A stretch of DNA of 64,000 bases, taken from positions 64,315,458 to 64,379,457 of the forward strand of contig NC_133777.1 in the NCBI RefSeq assembly GCF_003597395.2. The letters are read 5' to 3'. The notes under the pieces were generated by a model. That model was given only the letters and a program-made list of their open reading frames with translations. It did no database searches and was not told the origin of the DNA. Both the position numbers and the translations under genes were made by a program. The DNA comes from Chelonoidis abingdonii. Its lineage: Eukaryota > Chordata > Testudines > Testudinidae. Positions within the stretch are counted from its first letter, which is position 1, and each line of letters starts with the position of its first letter. Below, one piece after another: positions 11,990 through 21,992 of this stretch.

Positions 11990-12340
11990 GGGATTATAGC
12001 ACAGGACTGAGTCCTAGTCCTCGTTGTGCCACAGACTTTCTATGTTATTTTGGGCAAGACACTTGAGGCCAGATTAACAAGGGTATTTAGGCACCTAAAG
12101 ATTCAGATAGTAGCATTTAGGCAGGTAAGATGCTAAACGTCTATTGACTTTCAATCTGCATCTTTAGATGCCTAATAGCTTTGTAAACCTGGCCCTTAGC
12201 CTCTCTGCATCCCAGTTTCCCCATTTGTGAAATGGGGATAATATCATTTTACTTCAGAGGAGTGATGTGAAGGTTAATGCATCATTGATGAAGTGGTGGA
12301 TACTACAGAGATGGGTATTGTAAAAATGCAATAAATGGAT
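11990..12340 (+). repeat. MIR-like SINE, interrupted at 12065-12194
   Basis: The first part ends in 'ttttgggcaagacactt' and the second resumes with 'agcctctctgcatcccag', 'tttccccatttgtgaaatgg' and 'ggataat'. This is the MIR core and tail (gggcaagtcactt ... cctcagtttcc ... gtaaaatggggataat). The tRNA-like head is weak. The interrupting piece is a palindromic element listed separately. Confidence 0.8.
12065..12194. mobile_element. Palindromic short element inserted in a MIR
   Basis: The left end 'gaggccagattaacaaggg' is answered by 'tgtaaacctggcc' at the right. Internal 'atttaggcacctaaagat' is answered by 'atctttagatgcctaa'. CTT occurs on both sides (12062-12064 and 12195-12197) as a possible 3-bp target duplication. 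It has no coding capacity. Confidence 0.7.
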
Positions 12341-12733
12341 AAGCTTAAGTAGGTATCAAATTTGATGCAAAACAGACTATCGTATTTTGATGAGGACATT
12401 CGTGACAATGTTGAAATAACCATTCTAGTCTCATTGAGTTTAAAGCCAGAAGGAATCATCAGATCATCTACTCTGAACTTGTATATATCACATGCCATTA
12501 CATTTCACCAGTATACTCCTATGTTAAGCCCATGGAGGAGCATATATCTTATGATTAAAAGTGCTGGACATAATCATAAACCCTGTGTTTTGTGTTTTTG
12601 ACAGAATACCTGTGCCTACACCCTATTGTTATAATCTTTCTACGAAGTATGACTTGTGAGGTCTCATCTGAAAACTCATAATTTACTGGTCATTATTGTC
12701 CTGGTAAAATGTGCGACAAGCTTGTATGTGAAG

Positions 12734-13478
12734 TGTGACAAAGTTCCTCCTCTGCCTTGGTGGGTCCAATGCCTATTGGCAGAAGCACTTGCCTCAGAGG
12801 TTCATGGCAGCCCTCAGTTTGGCCACTTTTGCTAGTGGCTCAAACCTGCTGTTCACTGAGCTAACCTCATCACTGGCCAGCATGGGGAAAGGAAGGAGAA
12901 CAATCCCCGCAGTCTCTACTGATCCACCTAGTGGCACGGGGGACGGGCCAGGGACCTTCCCCTCTGGTGAGACGCACAGTCCAGGTCAATTCCTCCTGTA
13001 TCCAATAGGGAGTTGTGGGGATGCAAGGAACCTGGGCCTCCCACCCCCTATTCTGGGTTCCAGCCCAGGGCCCTGTGAATCACAGCTGTCTACAGTGTTT
13101 CGTGTAACACCTGTGTGACAGCTACAAGTCTCTGGGCTACTTAACCATGGCCTCCTCCCAACACCTTCTTTATCCTCAACAGAGGACCTTCCTCCTGATG
13201 CCAGATAGTGTTTGTACTCCAGTCCTCCAGCAGCACACCCTCTCACTCTCAGCTCCTTGTGCACACCCCTCACTGACTGAACTGAGGTCCTTTTTTAAAC
13301 CAGGTGCTCTGATTAGCTTCCTGTCTTAATGGATTCTAGCAGCTTCTTAATTAGCTCCAGGTGTCCTAATTAGCCTGCCTGCCTTAATTGGTTCCAGAAA
13401 GTTCCTGATTTTTCTGGAACTGCTAATATATCTGCCTTCTATCACTTGCCTGTAGCCATCTGGCCCGACCCTGTCACA
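12734..13478 (+). mobile_element. Solo LTR (745 bp), TG...CA ends, 4-bp target duplication
   Basis: It begins 'tgtgacaaagttcctcctct' and ends 'gaccctgtcaca', giving short inverted ends TGTGACA/TGTCACA. The direct repeat gaag flanks it at 12730-12733 and 13479-13482. The interrupted host sequence (a second LTR) reads on smoothly across the site. There is no primer-binding site or gag/pol frame, as expected for a solo LTR made by recombination between two LTRs. Confidence 0.8.
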
Positions 13479-14381
13479 GAAGTTATAAGGTTTTCCTGTA
13501 TGATGATATTAACACAAGTTCTAACCACAGCCCTGTCCAAGCAGAAGTTGGCAAACAGGTCTGTCCTAAACAAATAAATATGTGCTCTGCTTAATACAAA
13601 TTTGAGCAGTAAACAGAATCATCATGCAGGTAGGGGAGACAAAGCTCAAATATGTGAGGAAAAAGCAGCAGCAGGGAACATCCTTTCACATGGACTTTTT
13701 GCCTCCCGGTACCCACCTGGAAATGTTTTTCATAAAGGGGGCTGAAACTATAAAAAGGAGGGGGCAAACACCTCAAGACACCCTCTCTCTCCCATGCCCA
13801 TTGAATTCATGGCACCTGAAGTGACAAAGGAATCCTCCATCAGATTCTGGGAGAAGGAGTCCTGATCTAGAGTGTGGTCAGTAAGACTGCTGAAAGCACA
13901 TGGTGAGAATTTTTTCTTGAATCTGATATAGTTTATTAAGTTAGGCACCAGTTGTGTTTTATCTTTATTTTTCTTGTATCCATTTCTGACTGTTGTACCT
14001 CATTACCTGTACTCACTTAAAATCTCTCTCTGCAGTTTTATTGTGTTATTGCTTTAACAAATCCAGTGTGTTTACATTTAAGTATTTGGGAAACTCCATT
14101 TAGGGTGGCAAGTTGTGTGCATATTATTTCTTTTAAAGAAACAACAGATTTCATGTAAACTTATATTGCCCAGGAGAGGACTGGGCAGTTCAAGACATAC
14201 ATTTCTGGAGGGAAATCTAAGATGGGGGATATGTTGGGGTTGCCCTGCAGTTATAACCCAGGCCTGTAAGAGCTAAGGTCTGGGTGGCTGGCTGCAGCAC
14301 ACACAGAGACATAACTGGGAGTGACTTGCATGCTGGAGGCTGTTTGTGAGCAATCCTGGCTGGAGCCTACAGCAGCAAAGC

Positions 14382-14837
14382 CTTGGGTGGTGGATATAAT
14401 AGGCCATTATTATAGGCTGCGATGGCCCTGCCCCTACCCTGAGGTCCCCATTGCCTGCTGCTGCCTGCTTGCCTTGTGGTAAGTTCTTCACTCCATCCCA
14501 CCTTTTCCAGAGGTCCTCGCTAGTTGCCGCATCCCTCCTTCTTGGGTGCAGGGTAGTGAGGAGGGATGCAGTGAGGCAGTGGTAGACTGGGAAGTCAGGT
14601 GGCTTGGCCAGTCACTGGTGGGCAGTGGGGGCAGAGGCTTGTGGCACTTGGCGGGGGCATTCCAGTGTGGCTGGGGTGGGGGGTTGGGGTTCTTCTGGTC
14701 GCGGAGAGGCCCTTAGGGCTTCTCCTGTTATGGGTGGGTGGGGTTCAGGGCTCTGGCATGCGGGGAGGGGCTCAAGCAGAAGAAGCGGGGCCAGTGGGCT
14801 AGCCTCCCCAAAAGCAGGGGTTTACCTGACATCCATG
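14382..14837. mobile_element. G/C-rich hAT-like insertion in the LTR
   Basis: A near-match 8-bp duplication (agcaaagc at 14374-14381, agcaaggc at 14838-14845) flanks this G-rich block, whose ends 'cttgggtgg' and 'catccatg' are weakly inverted. The LTR reads on across it ('cagcagcaaagc' to 'attgtaaggg'). The small Gly/Arg-rich frames inside are composition artefacts. Confidence 0.5.
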
Positions 14838-14930
14838 AGCAAGGCATTGTAAGGGCACCCCAGGTTAGAGGGCAGATGTGACACAGCTACTCAGTCAGGA
14901 TTGTACCCTGATGAGTCCCAATGTGTAACA

Positions 14931-16269
14931 CTTTTTTGTCATGCTAATTAACACATCTATTTGGGGAGCTCTAGTATTCCTAGACATTTGGAAAGGGGTG
15001 CTTTCAGGAGGGAAGGGTGAAGACGTGGCAGGATGGGTAAAGAAGGGGGTTCCAGGCTCTTCCAGTCATGTGAAAAAAGGACTTTGAGATGATGAGAGTA
15101 GGAGGACACAAAGTGGGAAATCGCTTCCCTCATAACTTCTAGCTATTTTTGGGGCGGAAAATGGTTAAACAGAATATCTTTCACAGCCGTGAAGGAGGGG
15201 GACAAAGCTTTCTGCAATCCACTGGCTGGGGAATGGACTGCAAGATCTAATAGGTCTTCTCCATCTTTAAAAAGTTAGAGTAGTCTCACAAAAAGTGTCA
15301 TGGGACAGTTAATGTCCTTATAGCACTGACAGGACCAGATGTCATCTGAAAGACCTCAATATAAATAATGTGGCACAGTGCTTTGGATTTAATAATTGAC
15401 AACAATCCCTCCACAAACCTCCTCTTGTAGTGATGATTAACGTATTCGGGGATACACTGCTAAGTGTCATGTTGGGAAGTTGTCATTGTTGCTTTTTCTT
15501 GCACTTGTTTGTATATCCTTTATACTCGCATTTTAAAATATAATTGGTTTGTCTGAACTTCTACTGTAATCTGTAGCACATATAGGGACTTCAAAAGGCT
15601 TGGTGAAGCAGATGTTAATTACTCTTTCTTTTTTTCCCCTCTCCCTCTCTCCTGTGAATAGACACTATCGAATTCGCTTCCACTGATCCATTTACGTGGT
15701 TGACTGAGCCCTTGCCTTCCCTTTTCCCCCTTGACTTGGTATTTCAGTTCTGAAAAGAACTCCAGCTGTGTTTGAAACATCTTGACACATCAGCAGTTGG
15801 CTCAGCCATCTCAGTACCAGTGGTGCTCGTAACCATTCCTAACAGAATGTATGGCCTAGCGGAAAGTCAGGAGGACCAGAATGCTATTCCGTTTCCCTAC
15901 CTTGCTTATATTTGATATAGTGAGCCACAGGAAAAATATGAGAGAGAGAGCATGTCTTTTATTTAAGATGGCAAGTCTTTTGTAAGTGGCTACAGGTATT
16001 CATTGCATGTCAGTTTCCAGCTGGTATTTTGAGGTTCACTTCACTGCAGACATTGTGAAACCTTAGCAGACAATGACAGAGAGAAAGTGAGAGCTGGAGC
16101 TCAAATATATGACAATTTTTTTTTTTGAAAAAACAACACCACACACTCCACTCAAGGGTATTTCCTCTCTTGATTTTTTTAAAAATCTCTGTAGCAGGGA
16201 GAAGTTAAACTCTTCACAGATAGGTGCTGGTCACCCCATCTCAGAAACGGATATTGCAGAGCTTACTTG
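14931..16269. other. No proven gene; apparently single-copy, with one exon-like signal
   Basis: At 15620-15661 a strong pyrimidine tract ends in 'gaatag', like a splice acceptor, and is followed by a short open stretch. Evidence is too weak to call an exon. The rest is featureless. Confidence 0.4.
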
Positions 16270-16825
16270 GAGCTCAGTGAAGAGCAACATGAAAGAATCA
16301 AGGGCTTGGAAGAACTCTGTATAGAGAGAGAGAAAAAAATTGGGGATGTTTAGTTTCAAAAGGAGACAAGTAAGAGAGGACATACTAAAAGAATATAAAA
16401 TAATGAATTGTCTAGAGAGGATAGATTGAGAGCTTTTGTTCCCCCAATCTCAAAATAAAATAAATAGGAAATTTAAAACTGATAAAAGGTTTTAAAGATT
16501 GCCACAGAAACTCGTTGCCTATAACTTAACATTAAAAAAAATAGATTGGTTATTTGTATGGATATCAAGAGTAACCAGAGTATACTAATTATTTACAATA
16601 AAAAATTTGGAAGAGATATTAAACTTCATGCTTTGGGGTTTGAGCCAATCTCTGACTACTAAAAATCAGGAAGAGACTTACATGGGGGACTGATTATTCC
16701 ACATCTGCCTACTACGGGGTTCTTATACCTTCCTTTAAAGCCTCTGGTGCTGTCCACTGCCAGAGACAAGATACTGGACTAGTTGGATATTGAGTTCGAC
16801 CTAGCATGGCCATTTTTATGCTCTT
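16270..16825 (+). mobile_element. Old CR1 LINE, 3' end
   Basis: The block 'atgtttagtttcaaaaggag' and the following 'gaatataaaataatgaat' match the last part of CR1 ORF2 and its 3' UTR. It closes with 'gacctagcatggccattttt', equivalent to the usual 'gacccagtatggccgttctt' end. It is heavily mutated and 5'-truncated. Confidence 0.75.
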
Positions 16826-17414
16826 CCTCTTTCTCCCACCCCCTCCCACTTCCTCAAAATTAAACCATTAACTTGAGATATAACGGGTAAATCTTACGCT
16901 AGTATACAGTTTTATTTTTTCTGGAAAGGCTGACATGGATCCAATCAGGTGTTTGAGAGAGGTGAGTGGGAAGCTTTATTTGTTATAAATAACCCTAACC
17001 TTTTCTTCTGTTTCTAACTGCAACTATTTTGTAGCTGTTTTATTTCCCTGGATGAGAATTGATGCCTGTGATTAGTACTGAGTGAAACATAAAAATTATC
17101 AAACCTTGGATACTCTATGGGGTTTCTAAAGTGTAAGTTGACTTTCCTTGCTCTTAGGCAGTCTGCATCTCTTGGGCATGGTTTTGCCAAGAGCACATAA
17201 GTGCCAAGTGTGCTTTGGGAACACTGTGTGGCACAGCTGCTCTGCCATGGATTTGCTAAGACTCACATCATAGCACCTGCACTATGCAGAGCATGTGAAA
17301 CTTGCATGTGGTCATGTTAGCTGAAGTTTGGTGGTGTGAAATGGAGGAAAAGAAGGTTCCTAGAGGCCACAGAAGAATGAGAATAGGAATAGGACTAAGA
17401 GCCATGTGACTCCA

Positions 17415-17579
17415 TACAGCCAACAAACAACCAAGAAATGTGGATTTTAATTCTGGTTCTGATATTGATTGTGTCATGTTGGGCAAGTCACCTGAGACCT
17501 GATTTGTCACAGAGGCTGAGGACTCGCAGCTTCCATTTGACTTAATTTGCAATTTTGGGTGCTCAGCCTTTCTCAGCAG
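17415..17579 (+). repeat. MIR-like fragment followed by half of a palindromic element
   Basis: The sequence 'gtcatgttgggcaagtcacc' is the MIR core. At about 17494 it switches to 'gagacctgatttgtcacaga...ggtgctcagcctttctcagc', the arm of a palindromic repeat. The piece is cut off by the CR1 at 17580. The switch point is the same as in the MIR at 11990-12340. Confidence 0.6.
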
Positions 17580-19690
17580 TGCACAGACAATCCAGGAAGC
17601 TTTTGCGAAGTGTAGGGCACAATTTCCTGGTGCAAGTGCTGGAAGAACCAACTAGGGGCAGAGCTCTTCTTGACATGCTGCTCGCAAACAGGGAAGAATT
17701 AGTAGGGGAAGCAAAAGTGGATGGGAACCTGGGAGGCAGTCGAGTTCAGGATCCTGACAAAAGGAAGAAGGGAGAGCAGCAGAATACGGACCCTGGACTT
17801 CACAAAAGCAGACTTTGACTCCCTCAAGGAACTAATGGGCAGGATCCCCTGGAAGAATAACATGAGAGGGAAAGGAGTACAGGAGAGCTGGCTGTATTGT
17901 AAAGAATCCTTATTGAGGTTGCAGGAATAAAGCACCCGATGTGTAGAAAGAATAGTAAATATGGCAGGTGACTACCTTGGCTTATCAGTGATATCTTTGC
18001 TGATCTTAAACACAAAAAGGAAGCTTACAAGAAGTGGAAGCTTGGACAAATAACCAGGGAGGAGTATGAAAATATTGCTCAGGCATCCAGGAGTGAAATC
18101 AGGAAGGCCAAATCACAGTTGGAGTTGTAGCTAGCAAGGGATGTTAAGAAAAACAAGAAGGGTTTCTACAGGTATTATAGCAACAAGAAGAAGGTCAGGG
18201 AAAGTGTGGGCCCTTACTGAATGGGGGAGGCAACCTAGTGACAGAGGACATGGAAAAAGCTAATGTACGCAAAGCTTTTTTTGCCTCTGTCTTCACGAAC
18301 AAGGTCAGCTCCCAGACTACTGCACTGGGCAGCACAATATGGGGAGGAGGTGACAAGCCCTCTGTGGAGAAAGTAGTAGTTCAGGACTATTTAGAAAAGC
18401 TGGACAAGCACAAGTCCATGGGGCCGGATGCACTACATCGGAGGGTGCTAAAGGAGTTGGCTGATGTGATTGCAGAGTCAGTGACCATTATCTTTGAAAA
18501 CTCATGGTGATCGGGGGAGGTTCCAGATGACTGGAAAAAGGCAAATATAGTGCCCATCTTTAAAAAACTGAAGAAGGAGGATCCACAGAACTACAGGTCA
18601 GTCAGCCTCACCTCAGTCCCTGGAAAAATCATGGAGCAGGTCCTTAAGGAATCAATTTTGAAGCACTTTGAGGAAAGGAAAGTGATCAGGAACAGTCAGC
18701 ATGGATTCACTAAGGGCAAGTCATGCCTGACTAAACTAATTGCCTTCTATGATAAGATAACTGGCTCCGTGGATGAGGGGAAAGCAGTGGACGTGTTATT
18801 CCTTGACTTTAGCAAAGCTTTTGATACGGTCTCCCCCAGTATTCTTGACAGCAATTTAAAGAAGTATGGGCTGGATGAATGGACTATAAGGTGGATAGAA
18901 AGCTGGCTAGATCATTGGGCTCAACAGGTAGTGATCAAGAACAAGAGTCCTGCACTTAGGACTGAAGAATCCCATGCACTGTTACAGATGAGGGACTGAG
19001 TGGCTAGGCAGCAGTTCTGCATTAAAGAACCTAGAGGTTACAGTGGATGAGAAGAAGGATATAAGTCGACAGTGTGCCCTTTTTGCCAAGAAGGCTAGTG
19101 CCATTTTGGGCTATATAAGTAGGAGCATTAACAGCAGATCGAGGAATGTGATCATTCCCCTCTATTCAGCATTGGTGAGGCCTCATCTGGAGTACTGTGT
19201 CCAGTTTTTGGCCCCACACTACAAGAAGGATGTGGAAAAATTGGAAAGAGTCCAGCAGAGAGCAACAAAAATTAGGGAGCTGGAGCACATGATTTATGAG
19301 GAAGGCTGAGAGAACTGGGATTATTTAGTCTGCAGAAGAGAAGAATGAGGGAGGGTGGGTTTGCTAGCTGCTTTCAACTACCTGAATGGAGGTTCTAAAG
19401 AGGATGGATCTAGACTGTTCTCAGTGGTACCAGATGACAGAACAAGGAGTAATGTCTCAAGTTGCAGTGGGGGAGGTTTAGGTTGGATATTAGGAAAAAC
19501 TTTTTCACTAGGAGGATAGCGACGCACTGAAATGGGTTACCTAGAGGTTACCTTCCTTAGAGGTTTTAAGGCCTGGCTTGACAAAGCCCTGGCTGGGATT
19601 ATTTAGTTGGGGATTGGTCCTGCTTTGAGCAGGGGGTTGGACTAGATGACCTCCTAAGGTCTCTTCCAACCCTGAGATTCTATGATTCTA
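17580..19690 (+). mobile_element. CR1 LINE, 5'-truncated, with internal deletion and intact 3' tail
   Basis: This copy runs from the end of the endonuclease through linker, reverse transcriptase and 3' UTR. It ends with 'ttccaaccctgagattctat' plus gattcta, the short octamer tail typical of CR1. It lies on the plus strand. About 0.4 kb of the reverse transcriptase is missing near 18940. It sits directly against a MIR remnant and is followed by single-copy DNA, consistent with a 5'-truncated insertion that later decayed. Confidence 0.9.
17590..19310 (+). pseudogene. CR1 ORF2 relic: endonuclease end, linker, partial reverse transcriptase
   Basis: Readable blocks in order are: endonuclease end 'EEPTRGRALLDMLLANREEL' (17650-17710); linker 'IPWKNNMRGKG' (about 17850); RT entry 'HKSMGPDALHRRVLKELADV' (18410-18470); fingers 'NYRSVSLTSVPGK' (18590-18625) and 'QHGFTKGKSCLTKL' (18700-18740); motif A 'FLDFSKAFDTV' (about 18800-18830), whose first Asp is a catalytic metal ligand. 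After 'DHWAQQVV' (18930) the reading jumps to 'SPALRTEE', which in complete CR1 copies lies about 130 residues further on. The FADD/YADD motif C is therefore absent. The thumb region 'VIIPLYSALVRPHLEYCVQF' (19150-19210) remains. Frameshifts separate the blocks, so it is inactive. Confidence 0.88.
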
Positions 19691-20484
19691 AAACAAGACC
19701 TTAATTTCTCAAATTCAGACTCTATAAGATGGGGATCCTCATATTTACCTATTTAATGCAACCCTCTAGTGAAGTATTATTGACATCAGTCAGTGGCAAA
19801 AGTGGCACTAGAATATAGGAGCAGTAGGCTCTCAGCACAGTGGTCAGTCCTCATGATTACATGTCTTCTGAATCTTCGATATCTCAGACTCCCTAAAATC
19901 CTTATGAAGTTTGGGCTTATGAAGTCCTTGCAGGTTTAAGTCACAATAAAGCACATCAGAGTCCCTCAGTATTCATTCACAGTCATTAGGCTAAATTAGT
20001 TCCTTGAGAGATGGCCCAATCCTATTTAGGTTCCTCCCTATCAAGTGTAGTACTGCAAATTATATATAATACATTACACACAAAAACTACATTAAAATAG
20101 CATTAGTAAGGTTGCAAAGTCAAGCAGTCATAAATTAGGAAGTGCCCGAGTTAAGACTGTGTGTGCATTTTATAGTGTTATGTTAGAAAGTGTTAATGGC
20201 AGCCATCAGTCACAGACCTGGTGAAAGTGAAAGGGTGTACTAAGCACCCTTCATTCAGGCTAAATTATCCACCATTTAGTGATAATTGAATTAATAGACA
20301 ATGCCTCCCAAGGAACAATAACTCCCAAGGCATGGGCCAGTATGCCAAGGCCTGAGGTGAAGCTAAGAGCCATGTGGCCATAGGGGGTTTCCATGAAGAC
20401 TGAATGCAAATGCAGGAGTTGACACATTTGTTGATTGCAGGGGTGTATGTGTGTATATATGAGAGAGTATGTATTTATGTATAT
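19691..20484. other. No gene seen; apparently single-copy
   Basis: A/T-rich with no recognised repeats. A few short TA/TG runs lie near 20440-20480. Confidence 0.5.
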
Positions 20485-20590
20485 TAGACAAAGTGGGTGA
20501 AGTAATATCTTTTATTGGACCAACTTCAGTTGGCGCAGGAGACAAAGCTTTTGAATTACAAAGACCTTGTTTCTTTGGAGCAACCAATCA
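20485..20590. repeat. SINE-like repeat fragment
   Basis: The block 'taatatcttttattggacca' followed by 'acttcagttgg' and 'agacaaagctttt' is a recurring reptile repeat known to me, related to the family at 59944-60070. Both ends are lost. Confidence 0.55.
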
Positions 20591-20599
20591 GGGGCCAGG

Positions 20600-21216
20600 A
20601 GGGCCATATGAAAAGGAGCAACAGAGCAATCAGTGGCTACCTGGAGCTGGAAGAGGAAAAATCAGGTTCCTGGCTGGCTAGAAGAGCAACAGGACCACAG
20701 ACAACTCAGTGAGACCAGGCTTGAGCCTAGGGAGGGCTGTCGAAGACTGGGAGAGCTAAGAAAGCACTCCTGGCTGGCTGTGGGGATCGAGCAAGGACTG
20801 AGCCCAGAACCAACTAGCCCAAGCAAGTTTACAGTAATGGGCCCTGTTGGTATGGTTAGAAACTGAGCCCGGGGAGGGCTATTGAAAAGGACACACCAAC
20901 TGAAGGTATCAGGATGGGCCCCTTTCAACTGTTATAGAAGGCAGTGTCTCCAGGAAGGAAGACCTGTTGATCCCATACCAGGCTGTGAGAAGGTAGAGAC
21001 TGTATACAGTGCACAGGATTTTGTTTGTTCCATCTACAGACAGTGTGAGAACTTTGGCCGGAGGCCTGAGTTAGCGAAGACCCACTGGAGAAGCCATTGG
21101 CTGGGGCGAGTTCTGCTTGTGATAGGTTGGTGCCACTCTGTTCCAAACTAAGATATAGCAGGCTCACACCTGGCCAGAAAGGGGCATTTGTGAGAAACAG
21201 ATGCTGACCCCGTTAC
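20600..21216 (+). mobile_element. Probable LTR-derived sequence
   Basis: G/A-rich sequence ending 'gctgaccccgttacag' resembles the 3' part of turtle LTR elements known to me. No matched 5' end, target duplication or retroviral gene was found. The open frames of 60-90 residues inside have no recognisable domains. Confidence 0.35.
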
Positions 21217-21243
21217 AGCAACAATAAGTTTAAAGTACAATTC

Positions 21244-21475
21244 CTATTTCTTTCAGTTGCAGCTGTGAATGCTCAGCACTTCTGCAGATCAGACCCCAGA
21301 GTATCAAGTGAGGTTCCCAGAAAATGAGGGCAACACAACTAGTGACCACCTGTGCAAAGTTTGGACTAACTGACTTGCATAACATCGTATAGGAACTCTG
21401 TGGCAGTGGCAGGGATAGAATCCCCTTCTCCAAGGCAGCATTCTCCACCACATCATCCAACTTAATCATGAGTTA
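21244..21475 (-). repeat. MIR-like SINE with tRNA-like head, interrupted as in other copies
   Basis: On the minus strand 'gaatgctgccttggagaagg' and 'ggattctatccctgccactg' form the tRNA-like head. This is followed by 'tgttatgcaagtcagttag', the MIR core start. It then switches to 'tccaaactttgcacaggtgg' and palindrome-type sequence ending 'cattcacagctgcaactgaa', as in other MIRs here. Confidence 0.6.
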
Positions 21476-21707
21476 TTTTATCTCTTCCTGCAATCTCCTG
21501 CCTCACTGACTACACATCTTCCAACTTCTCCAGCAAATGAAGCTGGGCCCTACAGGCAACAGTCTCCTTCAGTACAGAACCTTAATTCCTCCCCAGAGGA
21601 GGTCCACCCTCTGAACTGAATGAGGCAGGGGTCTTGTGAGGAAAAAATCAATGATCATGCCATTAAAGACCATGTTGTAATGCATAAACACAAGGAGGGC
21701 ACATTAA

Positions 21708-21989
21708 GAGTTTGTCTACCCTACTGCTTAAGTCGATGTAACTTACATCTCTCAGGGGTATGAAAAAACCATCCCCTCGAGCGACGTTCGTTACATCAAC
21801 TTAGTGCGCTGTCTACATAGCATTGTGTTGGCAGGAGACGCTCTCCCTTCAGCATAGCTTCTGCCTCTTGTTGAGGTAGAATAATTATGTTGATGGAAGA
21901 GCGCTCTCCTGTCGATATAGTGCAATCTTCCTCAGGTGCGCTGCATCGGCGCAACTGCATCGATCTAGCATGGTAGTGAAGACAAGCCC
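21708..21989. mobile_element. Harbinger-type MITE (282 bp) with TAA target duplication
   Basis: The left end 'gagtttgtctaccctactgc' and right end 'ggtagtgaagacaagccc' are inverted and lie between TAA repeats (21705-21707 and 21990-21992). TAA/TTA targets and TIRs of this kind are typical of PIF/Harbinger elements. No coding sequence, so it would need a transposase in trans. Confidence 0.8.
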
Positions 21990-21992
21990 TAA

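Larger units (their letters stand above)
12594..14930 (+). mobile_element. Solo LTR-like element (about 1.1 kb) carrying two later insertions
   Basis: Sequence outside 12734-13478 and 14382-14837 joins into one LTR-like unit that I recognise from turtle genomes. It has a TATA-like 'actataaaaagg' near 13747 and terminal '...gtgtaaca' at 14930. No internal retroviral genes remain on either side, so it is a solo LTR. The left boundary is approximate and no target duplication was found. Confidence 0.6.

Noticed and set aside
12735..13273. 127- and 95-codon frames
   Set aside because: They lie inside the solo LTR at 12734-13478 and are non-coding LTR sequence.
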